A stretch of 64,000 bases of DNA from Rhynchonema sp. JSB1_4 (taxonomy: Eukaryota; Nematoda; Chromadorea; Monhysterida; Xyalidae): positions 21,807 through 85,806 of the forward strand of contig JASAMV010004774.1 in assembly GCA_030248065.1 (NCBI GenBank), in the 5' to 3' direction. Position 1 is the stretch's first letter, and every line of letters begins with the position of its first letter. Positions 39,501 through 50,873 of this stretch are shown here, in pieces. The notes under the pieces are model-generated. The model was not told the origin of the DNA and did not search any database. It saw nothing but the letters and a program-made list of their open reading frames with translations. The position numbers and the translations under genes are program-made.

Positions 39501-42500
39501 TGCGCGGGCACTTGGGGCGTGGAGTCAAACGATATTGAAACGAAAAGAAAGAGAAAATAATGAAAGAGAATTTGCTAACGCATCAGATGATCCTTCACGC
39601 AACACGTGCCGTGTCTCAGCGCGCCTACCACACGAACAGCGAGACCAGGATAGTTTTTGTGATAAAAATCAAACATCGCGACTAACAACTGGCTTGCATC
39701 AAGATCAACATCGTCGATGTAACCTAAAGAGACAGAGAGTGTGAGAGAAACAATATTTGAACAAGTAATATTTCCTGTCACGAGGCCCCAGATGGGTTTA
39801 CGTTACCTGGGTTTGTGGTGCATATTTCATGAAAATATAGGCAAACATTTCATATTATTGCATAACTTATCTAACATGAAATGCGAAACATGATAGCAAC
39901 ACAGCACACGCGTCTGGTTATAGCGGTGATAAAATGGTCCGTTTTGGCTAAAATGTTTCAGCACATAACCAATGCATTTTAAGAGTAATAAAAGCCGCAA
40001 CATGTCCCACAAATAGCAATGATAGACATTTTGCAACGTTGTATCATTGTCATAACGTCATAACTGTAGAGCAGCGCGTAAATGGATAATTTCATTTTTG
40101 ATACAAGATGCATATGGGCACAATTACAAGAGGAATTACATGTACATCAAACGCAATACACGCTCCACGCAACCTGAGGAATCATCAGAGCGCACAATAC
40201 ATACCTACACTCAAATTTAAGGGCAAGTGTACCTAGCCTTGTTCTGGTATGTACCTAACCTTGTTCTGGTATTAAAAGGACACCACAACCGCATTTTCTG
40301 ATAGCGATAGAAAACTGATACTGGCTGACACAATCGCCTGAGCCTAATGTGGGTAGTCAAGTCATGTAATGGTCACGCAAGGTTGGCCGCGACCCCACGT
40401 CACACAAAGCAAGAAATTAGCCCATTTGCAACACTTTGATACAGACATTGTTACACTGAGCTTATACTTGTACCTTGTTGAGCTTGTGATTGCTCACACA
40501 ATAGACCCGATTTTTGTCATGCTAATTCATTGATGCTAGCACTTGTGGCACTGTACAAAGCTAATTGTTGACTTAGCAACCATGAGACCAGAAATCACCA
40601 TACTTCAACTAAATGAAACCAAGCGAAGTGGCTCAAAGGAAAAAACTATTCAATCCAATAAAAGTAAAAATGGAACAGAACCAAATTTCAGGTGCGGACA
40701 CAGAAGCACAACACCAGCAAAACGAGGTGATTCATGTATCAAACGCAAATCAACAACAATAGCAGTTACACTTCGTCCAACTGCAATAAAAAACGTCAAA
40801 TAGCCCAAATTGATTGATCCGCGCATAAAGCGTGCATTTGCGGGTGACCTACAACAAAGCATGACGAACAATTCAACTAATGTCACGATGGAATATTAAA
40901 AAAATCAAAAATCCGGTCGCAATATAATTCGTGTTGCACCCAATTTTCGAAACACTCAGGCAGAATCAACAGCTGGCACGCCGAAAAAACAGGCACGTGA
41001 TGTTCTAAAAATAGAATCTCAAATTTCAAAACCAAAAATAGACGCAAAATCAAACCACCGCATATCATGCACACCACCATATTCTTTGATGTGATGATAA
41101 TGAAGCCACCATTAAATTTAGATATCTTACAGAAAAAATTGAAACGAACATGTATATACAACAACAGGCGACCGACCCTAATTTGAGGTGGTTTGAATAA
41201 TTTTGCCATAAAAACATCTCGATTCGAATAAACACTTCAAATGATGTTGTGTTTTTACATGTTCGACAATTCAAGACAAAAAAAACGTTAAGAAAGACAT
41301 GAATAAGGCCCAAACAAACAAGACAGAAGTAGTACTAACAATAGCCTCGGGTTATCGGCCCAGAAAAAAGTTGTGGGCACGTCTGTAACTTCGGGCAAGA
41401 TGAGGAAAAGAATATTTCAAAAAAACACAAATATTGTACAGACCTCCGCAGCTCACAACAATAGGTACGCATATTAACATTGACCATTCTATTGTGCAAT
41501 ATCGCGATTGCCGCGAACAATGTAATAGAACATATGTAGATATTTGAATATTTCACAACACAAACAGCAAGGACATCTCCATCATAACACCATGTTGCAC
41601 GTCTTTCGCACGTGCAAACTCGCAAAAGTGGGTGGTAAAGGTTGCGCTCAAAAGCCGGCGGACGAAAAACTACGTTGCGCAAACAGAAAATCATCCCGCC
41701 GCCCCAAGCCACCCTATCACACACGTGAGTAAACAGAGACGATTTGATATTCTCTGGCAAAATGGCGAGGATAATACAAGGCGCAACCACAAGGCATAGA
41801 GTAATGACATCACCTGATTTGTATGCACATTGAGATACAAAAAGGTACAGTTTCGGTATCGTTGACAACTTTGAATCCAGATGCTGTGCCCACTGTATAC
41901 CCAAGCAGCAATTCAGCAAACAAATTGTGCACATAAACAGCACAATGGTGGTCTGGGTGGTTATGGCTGGCTGAAGGAAATTTTCTATTTGAAAGATGCA
42001 AAAAGAGAAAAATTTGATATACAAATGATAGTCAAAGAAACGCCCCCACGTCAACTGGGATAGGGTGACAACAACAATATCATGGCAAAAGGTGGACAAA
42101 AGAAGGGACAAGTAGACGGTGCGGCGGCTGACGGTTCCAGAAAAGGAATGGTAATGTTGACGTTTGACAAGAAAAAACTGCATAAATTGGAACTTTGAAA
42201 GGACAATCGGACGAAAACCGGCTGTCGTTCTTATTCAGAGTTGAACGGTGTGGGGACAATTGGCCCAAATAGTACGAAAATATACCAGGTCTTAAGTATC
42301 CACTGTCCGAAATCAAAAGTATCAGATATTATACTGTATCGGCAACAGAAATGAAAGGAAAAAGAAAAGAATAGAACAGAATGACGGGGTAGGGGGTTTG
42401 GCAGTTATATTTGGGCGTTTTGCAGAATACCGATTTCTGCAATGCAAAACATGAAAGAAAACTGCTGTGAACATACTTACTATGTACTACGGAGAGATGG

Positions 42501-45500
42501 CAGTATTAACAGCGCGTAGGTAAGCGCATTAACAACACCAACACATGAACATGAACATGTACGTACCATATAAGGATCGGTGATCAGAAAGAAACAGCCG
42601 GTCAGCCCATTGCTAGAAGGCGAAATAATCATAATGGATACAGATTACTTTGGTCGTACTACTGAAATGAACGCAACAGATAAAATGCGACAAAAAGATA
42701 AACTGCGTCCAAGGAAAGTTACTGGTAGCAGAAAATTTCTGTCGCGCACACGCTGCAGGTGCAATGATAACGCCACGTGTAACATAACACGGCACGGCTG
42801 CAGCACACGATACTTGCAGCGGGATTGTACTGTGACAGTGCTGCGGTCCACCAAACCCGCAGTAAAAAACAGCCAATAATCAGCCCATACCCGTGTTGTG
42901 CTGACTGATATCATAGTACAGTAATTTTCGAAAAATACTCGCTTTTCACTACAACCATGCGTTTGTGTTCACATGAATATGCATACTTCGTAGTGGGTGT
43001 AGACACGCGTGCACTGTGCACTCACAGCGAGCACGGGGAGAACAGACCCAGTGAAATTCTAAAAAAACCAGATTTACTGAAATCAGAAGTGAAATTTGTT
43101 TTTACAACAACAACACAACCGGCAGACTGAAAATAGACTGGTGTGCACGAACAAGGTACAACCACATGTGTCAGACATAACAAACATTGGATGGTGGTTA
43201 AGGTGAGGGTGTCTGACTTCGGGCTCCCAAACACACATAGCCAACAAGCAGTTGCAGAGGGTGGCGTGACATGGGCAGATTGTGGTGGAAAATGTTTTAG
43301 GACTTCCGAGTTTCTGTCAGTCAGTAACAACCAACAAATAAGAAAGAAGAGCCAAAAAAACTGCGTGGCACAACATTACGTGCTGTATCTTGCCTGCCGC
43401 TGCACTATGGGTAACAAAACCAATGGAAATAATGTTTCTCGAAAAACATCTGCGTTGGGCAGACGTTAGATCTGGACGTACTTCAGTGAAAGTTAATCAA
43501 TTGTTTAGAAAATAGGGAAACAACTGTTTTTATTGTCAAAAACGGGGGGGGAGAAAAAAATGAAATACATTTACGATCGCTATACCGAGAGAATCCAGAA
43601 GATGGCAGGGGCGAAACGCGTCAACAAGAGCAAGTCAGTCAAGCAAGAACATCGGTAGACAGCAAACGGATGGACAGACGTTTTAACATCAACAACACTT
43701 GCAAGTGCAAGTGAACTGATATTATTGGTGTGGTGTTTTCCTTCCGTTTCTGTGTGACGCAACATCCTTCATAATAAGTACACTATGGGCAAGTGGGTGA
43801 GCGACCGACAACATTCTACAACACACCGGTGTGCGCGTGTGTTTAAGATGGTTGTGTGGAAGTTCAGTGAACTTGTGTGCATCTTTAAAAACGCTCACCA
43901 CGCAACCACCCGGGAGAGCTGAGCTGAACACCACGGTAGCGCGGCAACGTTTATTCAAATGATATTTATTGCACGACATAACGTACAGGTACAGTGCAGC
44001 TTTGATGTTCAAATGGTTAGGTTGCACAGAAACAGCGAAAGTCACAAGTCACACAGGGCAACGTCTGTCACTACTGGTTATTGGTGATGGGATCGGATAC
44101 GATTACGAAATGTTGTGCAATGGCAGACAAAATGATAAGTAAAATTAAGTCCAAATCTGGAAAGCTGATGACGAGCAAGTCGTTCTGAACCAACGGGTCA
44201 CGACGCTGTTTCTTTTTGCCAACTGATGGTCACTCTGAGCTGGGATGAGCTAAAATCGACAGACATCAACATCCCACCAGTGATCAGTCAACTAACAAAC
44301 AGTTCAATCTCAAGTGCGCACACCAGGTGCAACAACCACAATGTGAACTCAACCGATTCAAAGTCTTATGTAAATCCCCGGCGCCACCGCCACTGGACTG
44401 TAGCTAAAGATCAATGGAAGATTTTTCTCCGTCAGAATTTCTGGAGTACCGTGTCATCCCACCCAACATTGTACAAAAGGAAGGGACGGTTTTGTATCGA
44501 ATAACTCATCTCTAATGCTGGTTCGAAGCAAGCGAAGCGCATCGTTAAGCTGTGTTTGCGCTTGTCTGTAGGTGTACAAGTTGCAACCACAACAAGCAGC
44601 AGCTCTTTATGATAGCAACTGTATATTAACAACAGGTGTACAGGTACCCGTACCATTCATGTGTTCATGGACAGATTGCGGATATACGTATTTGACCATA
44701 CTGCACCAACACCGTACGGCCAGTACATACATACATGCGAAAGCGCGCTGATACGGTTCAAGGCGAATACTCCAGGGTGAAAAAAAAGAGTTTCTCAACC
44801 TAAGGAAATCAGATCTGGGCACACAACCAGGTGCGTTTCTGACACCAGTTGCAGAAATTCAACTAAAAACAGCGGTTTCCCACACTGGCGGAACATATTC
44901 AAATCAGTGTTCGAACAAACCAAACCACGGGGTAACTTGAGAAACTCGTATTTTGTACAAGCTACAAAGAAACGAGTGGTGCAGCAGACAATCGTAACGA
45001 TCTATGCATGTAACTGGTCAGGTGCCTAATGCTTGGTTTCGTTAATATTCTCATACAGCCGCAGTTTTTATCGACAATGGCTAATTTCGACTATCGTTGG
45101 CGAGCAAGGCGTACGCGGCTACCATAGCCAACAACTTAGGTTTTGTACAAATTTCAACTGGTGGCTTGGACTGCTGGCGGAGGAACGTCTTTCAACAAGC
45201 CGAGCCCATTCCGCAGTTGTAATTCGTAACCAGCATGGTCCACCGGGGAACCTATGTATGTACTGTATAAGTGTACCTCCGATGACGGCGAGAGCCCAGT
45301 AATTTGAAGCCATTCAGAATAGTGCAGCTCACTCAATGGCTGTGATGGTGTGAGCGGTGCTTTTTGAGCCAAATAAATTATGCAACACAACTATAGGATG
45401 CAAGGCCGTCGTTTGCACTTTGTAGTACCCCTACGCGACCAAACTAGCGGGACTGGCGATCTTAACGAGCCCATTTGGCGAGATTAGTGGGCTTCGGCGT

Positions 45501-48500
45501 TCGCAAGGGGACAGCCGCGCACACCTTGTAAGGCCGCCGATTGGTCTACAAAAGCGGCCCCAACCTCCGCCGTAGAAATCGTAAAAAGCCGTAAAAACAA
45601 AACGACACGACGAATTTGTAACTATGAAGAACTCTATCATAGTGCAAAGTTAAAGTAACTATTACAACGGATGAAAACCAACGATGAACGAACGTGTAGA
45701 GTGCAGAAACGCACGCACCACATTTTGACTGAGTGATATGACGTGATATACTTCTGACAGCAGGACTGACTATGAACAAACAACCGACCGACGCAATACA
45801 AGTTGCACTTGGAAGGTATCAGTGGCAAGGCAACCTCAGAAGTTGGTGTGCACGTGTACGTTGCTAATTTCTGCACTTAAAAATAGTTCAATCTTGCACG
45901 AAAACAGCCTGCCGCAATCGACACCAAAAAGATAAGAACACCCTTATACAGCTGGCTGGGACGCGGTCCACATAATAAATATTGTTGGTTGGATTGAGTG
46001 GTTTCAGCGGTGTCGACGACAACTGATGAAAAAACTGGTGGTCTGATGACAGGCACAGTGATGTTTTTTGGCCGTCATAGGTAATGTCCTATTGAACACA
46101 CTGTGACGAACTTGTTGCGATAGCGACGTTTGTAGACGTCCATTATTTCATAATTTTTGAAACATTTCTCGGCAGTGGCCCAGATATTTGAAAGAATTTT
46201 TTACATTCCCCCACATCCCTGGCCACATGAGTGAGCGCCATTTATTCATTCGCTTTCATAAATCTCGTTCGGCATTTCGAGTGGCATTGGTGCGAATCCA
46301 ATTTCAAGCCACGGTCGGTCAGGCTCAGACAGGCAGGCACACATCTCAAATGAATTTCCCTTTCAACCAAGCAAGTGCACATCAGCAATAGAGCACCTTA
46401 CAAACGGTGATATGCGGGAGCATGGGTGGAGGAACATTTTATAAATCGAGAGTCGTGCCTCAAGTACCAGTCCATGTATGTGCATGAAGTGTATACGTGG
46501 CGCTGTTTTCACATCCCCCATACACACAAGAAGAGAGGCACGCAGGTCGGATCGGTCACAGCTGAGTTATTCTACGGTGGCGCACACGCACAAGTTTCGA
46601 CTTGGACCGCTGGCTGTGTCGTAGTGTCCCCACTCCCGACGGGGCATTTTGAGTTACGCACATGCACACGCACACAGTGCATAGCCGCACAAGGTATGTA
46701 GACATTGGTTACGCAGTTGGATCGACCGCCGTAAAAACTAAGCCACGTGCACCCGTACACGTATAGGAATACAGTACGTCAATGTGATAGCAACCAAGTG
46801 TGTGTGACTGACGAGCTGAGACAAGAATACCACTACGTCAAATTGTGTCGCGATCTTATCATTTCTCAATTCCTGCCTGATCCAACCAATCAAACGCACC
46901 AGATACGGCACGATTGATATCAGGCATTTCTGACATGTGACATCTGACACGGAAAAAACACGGAAAAGTGCCATCCCCGTTCGGTAAAAAATAGCCTTCA
47001 GCAGCAAACAACCGTATCACACACGCTTGACCAAGTGTCGGGCCACGCATGCAAGCACGACGAAGCAGCTTGCACCCGCCGTTTTTTATTCGAGTTGGCA
47101 AAAGTTGCCGGAAGTTGAAAAAAACAGGCCAATTATTCGAGTCAGTAGCGTCGTTTACAGAGCGGACTTACGTTGAACGAACAAGAAACGGATCCCCTCT
47201 CGCAGCACAATTGGTGCAAAAAATAGATTCCCAATGGACGATCGAAAAAAGATGCGGCGGGCATATACAGTAAATATTTCGCGCCGAAAAATATGCCCAC
47301 ATTTCATTTGGCCGACAAGTTTATAAACCAGCAATATCACGGCCGGCATAATGGTCCCGCGGGAGAAGCGGAGGGACAAAGCAATGCTGACCGACATCGA
47401 CCTAGCATAATGGATGAAAAACATCGGACTCTACCTGTTTTTGCACAACGAATCGTATACGTGGGAAGGCCGCCAGATGTGTACCAAGCTGTCTCGCTGG
47501 TTCAATACAACACAGCGCAGCCAATATCTATTAAGAGGTCACCCGCAAGTACACCCACAAAATCATCAACCTATCCACACCCACAGGTCAGATGACGGCC
47601 TGCCCAACCTGACCGTATCAAAACAAAGGCTAGATGCACGCACCGATTTCCACACGTCGTGCAAGAAAACTACGTCACTTTGAGGTCGGTCGCTAAACAG
47701 CCACCTATAGGTAAAGCCCTTTCAAACCTGACCACCAAGTTTCTGTCATAAATACTCGTTGGCTCCATTTGTTTCGTTCCATAAAACACACACACACACC
47801 GGTCACGCAAACTCTGGTTATACAGCCAGGTTATCTGGTGCTAAAAGCTTGGTATAGGTTAGATAACATTGACCGAAAACATGGGGAGCCCTTTAAGTAC
47901 ACGGCCTGCCATAACGCCGTCAGTTGCTCCCCCGTCTTTGGACAAAATTGGGGCACTCAACCCGCAACCATAAAAGAATCCAATCTGCCATTCATACCAC
48001 CCGTGGCCCTGACACACTGAGAAGGTACAACCAACCTAATGTACACGAGCGTAAACACCGCCTCTGAGAGGTTAAGGCCTAACAGCTGATGGCTTAATGG
48101 TGATCAATCATGTCAAGCTGCAATGGAACTTTGGCGCTTACTTGTCTTCGGCAATAAAACAGTGCCCAAGTTGAAGTGTACCTACACTGTGCGTTCATAG
48201 ATTGAACGCCATAACTTATTCAGTGTGGAATCCTTAGGTTGTAGTACAGCAAATAGAACCGAAGTGGTACAGTACTGTACATAGGTTGCCTTTTGCCTAT
48301 GGTGCTTCTTGGTAAGTTTCATAGCAAGCAACGCACACACTGAAGAAGATAACGCTAACTGCTTGAGTTGACTTGACAAAGCGCCACTAATTAATCACAA
48401 TGCGACTCTCGAAGTTATAAACGTCACACCACATGTACACCCACATACATAGAACATGTATATCTGTCATAGAATTCTACGTCTTGGACTAGCGCGTGGT

Positions 48501-50873
48501 ACGCCTGAATTAATGACGCGGGATAAAGCCGATAGGACAGCTGGGTAAATAAAAGAACAAGCGAGCTCAGAAACAATTTGTTGTTCGCGAAAATGTTCGC
48601 CATTACACGAAGGAAAATTTGGCTTTTAGCAACGTTTAACAGGAGTTGTAGGTATGAGACATGAAAGTTCGACACACAAACCCGGTATTGTAACGCCCAA
48701 ACTTGAGTAAATTGGGAACATTTCACCATTCAGCGTAAAAGGAACACAAACTGTGAAACGAGCAACTTGGAAAAAGAGCAATTTTGGTGCAATTGAAAAT
48801 AATGACGCTGCTCGTTTTACGGACGGTAATTTTGGCATTTTGTACAAAAATGAAATACAAGTGGTTAGCCAAGCGTTCAGAAAACTTCACGGAAGTCACA
48901 ATCAAAAATCAAACAAAAACCTCAGTTTCCAATACTCCGCAGTCCACAACTGGTTCTGTGGATGAAATTGCAACCGCGAGCAACCCAAGTACGATTTTAT
49001 GACTCGTCCGTCGGCGTAGACAGACCACAAAACACTGAACACTCGAGTAAAAAATACTAAAATTGTGCCGCAAAACATAAATACCCTGTCGACAATTACC
49101 ACAAAAAACGGCAGAAAAACCAAAATTGGGTGACGGTGTAATCATCGTCATCATCACAGTAGTTGGTATACAAGTGTTACATCGTAAAGTTCACGCTCGT
49201 AAAAGTAAACACTCGCAATCATTTGTCGATTTCAAATTTCCGACATGTATAGGTACACACAGTATGTATCTGCCTATGGTACGTATATACATATGCGCAG
49301 GCACGTCACGTCTTCTGCATAAAACGATTTAAAAACAATGACATTCCACAATGACGTGTAAAACACGGATAAGGGTGTTATCATTATTTCGAAATCTGTT
49401 CAAATTCGGGTCGAGTGGGAGTATGCAGTTACAGTATAGAATATGGTAACAAGAGTGTTTATGGCGCAATGAAACTTGAACTTTGCGACAGAACAAGTGA
49501 CATCACAGATACACACGTAAAAACATAACCACATAAAAGCCTGTTTCCAGTGATGCGGTCGTTTCCTGCGGTTGCGGCATAGCGGCACCGCAACCGCATT
49601 AATGAGTGCGGTTGGTTTGTTTACAGTGAGTGCGGTAGCGGTTTGCGGCGACCGCACCTGAGTTTTGCGGTGCCGCAAATGTGGTCGATAGTGCGTGCTA
49701 AAGCGTGTGCAGGTCCAAATATCCGACACAAAAAAGATGCATGCAGTCCCGCAGTTGACCAGCCGCAACACTGGGCGGCTGCGGTCTGCGGCAGTTTTTG
49801 GTGGTAACCGCAGGTCGGAGGTCCAAAAACACCGGACCACAGCCGTAGAAAACGACCGCATCAGTGAAAACAAGCCTTTGGCAACACATCGACCACTACC
49901 GCATCCGAGAGATTTCCAATTTATAACCAACTACACATACACACTATCGTATACAATTCCAACAACACTGCTGAACTTCTGGAATCCGATTCCGAGAATT
50001 CATGTATTTACGGTGGCGCATCCCTAAATTAAACAAATACGCGTGCACAGACACGCGCACAAAACACAACGACAGTCGACACCTTTCATTTATTATAAAT
50101 TTGAAACAAAACTGCTCTGTAAAAATCCATGGTATAAAGGTCGTAAAATATTGTTTGAAGTATGTTTTGCGGACAAAAATTGCACTCACAAAATCGGAAT
50201 AGTCAGTCAAGTACAAAATGACCCGTAGGGTGGTACCACCAGCCGATCTTCAAATGAATAATTTTGTCATATTCTAAAACCATCGCTCTTAGTTAATTAG
50301 TTATTCAATGCGACGCAAAAATATTTTCGCACATACTCAAATATACACCACCGAAAATTGGTCAAGCATAAGGTAATGAAAACGAAGATCCATTTTCACA
50401 GGTACGTGCGTGCATAGGCACACGTTCTACTCTGTCGCGCTTGGAAAGTTCATGCGCATTTCAATCACACAGAACCTTTCAGATTCCCAGACCACAGGTG
50501 GATGCATGCGTATCCAGACACTCCTAGAGTTTGCCACCATTCCGAAATCCACAATAAATTAAAATAATGCAACAGCAGTGAGTTTAAAATCCAGCCAAAA
50601 AGTTCACACAATTCATTCGCCGACTGACCTGGTCAGCACCATCAGACTATGAAGTAACATTCGAGCAACCGAACATGGTTGTTGCTGCTGGGTGGCTGGT
50701 GGCCCAGTCTGGGCGGTAGCAGAGTGCTGTAATAATTTTCGATCAGCCGAAGTCCCGTCGGTCGAAGGGATCGGCGTGCTCGGACTTGTCGATCGGCGGG
50801 AGATTGGTTGTGACGTTCGCCGCCGACTGTCTTGCGACCGCGGGGACGTAGTGATCCGATGGAGAATGTTCAT
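27576..50873 (-). CDS. MOB2: MOB2-like kinase activator/adaptor, seven coding exons
   Basis: MOB proteins bind and regulate NDR/LATS kinases; MOB2 binds NDR (tricornered) kinases in the cytoplasm and nucleus. Coding exons: 50873-50629, 32893-32763, 32313-32167, 31413-31314, 29263-29139, 28586-28423, 28067-27576 (TAG at 27576-27578). Phases 2, 1, 1, 2, 1 and 0 agree at every junction; 467 residues. Residues 1-140 are a Ser/Pro/Gln-rich extension. The MOB fold spans about 150-320: NEWMA (MOB2 has NEWLA), FCTSDTCPVM with zinc ligands Cys193 and Cys198, DEKGKKWKYAAPQYIDCVM, FPTKF, FPSSF, the His pair 274 and 279 (HVLGHVTYTH), and EFHLLDSK (MOB2 EFNLLDPK). FPSSF and LLD-K separate it from MOB1 and MOB4. 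A His/Ser-rich tail of about 145 residues follows. Exon 1 rests on ATG, length, donor GTCAGT and phase rather than homology. Confidence 0.85.
28923..28940. repeat. Three tandem GCCTAA (TTAGGC) units
   Basis: Three perfect GCCTAA copies in a MOB2 intron, followed by a degenerate fourth. TTAGGC is the nematode telomere unit. Three copies are too few to prove a telomeric origin. Confidence 0.5.
29027..29118. repeat. Tandem TTTTTCGGGAT array in a MOB2 intron
   Basis: Roughly seven copies of a TTTTCGGGATTT unit with variable T-run length. On the coding strand it reads as AAAAATCCCG repeats starting about 20 nt downstream of the exon donor at 29139. The CGGG core is constant and only the T runs vary. 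Confidence 0.75.
37301..37500 (-). pseudogene. Possible zinc-finger relic
   Basis: The - strand reads FVCTHIRRTVMHRTLKHKIRF, then HAPKPFKCE and a His-containing stretch (YQTHHKMLMRYVH), with finger-like spacing but only single cysteines where pairs are expected. The Lys-Pro-Phe-Lys-Cys linker is the main clue. It may be a decayed relative of the array at 25 kb, or chance. Confidence 0.25.
39014..39028. repeat. GA microsatellite
   Basis: A short perfect run of about seven GA units in the MOB2 first intron. Confidence 0.7.
40229..40272. repeat. 22-bp tandem duplication
   Basis: Two adjacent 22-bp units, GTACCTAGCCTTGTTCTGGT.. and GTACCTAACCTTGTTCTGGT.., differ at one base. It looks like a recent slippage or local duplication in the MOB2 first intron. 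Confidence 0.8.
49545..49870. mobile_element. GCGGT-rich inverted-repeat element (non-autonomous, hAT-like ends)
   Basis: The ends carry a perfect 14-bp inverted repeat, TGATGCGGTCGTTT and AAACGACCGCATCA, preceded outside by partly matching sequence (CTGTTTCCAG against CTTGTTTTCAC). The interior is packed with GCGGT and ACCGC on both strands. There is no coding capacity. The CAGTG-type ends suggest a hAT MITE, but no 8-bp target duplication is visible, so the exact ends are uncertain. Confidence 0.5.

Larger units (their letters stand above)
32894..50628 (-). other. 17.7-kb first intron of MOB2
   Basis: The interval between the inferred first coding exon (ending 50629) and the second (starting 32893). 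No convincing gene was found inside. Contents noted: a possible zinc-finger relic near 37.4 kb, a 22-bp tandem duplication at 40229, an 849-nt open frame at 41335-42183 of doubtful value, a GA microsatellite at 39014, and a GCGGT-rich inverted-repeat element near 49.55-49.87 kb. The last holds most of the structure seen. Confidence 0.6.
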
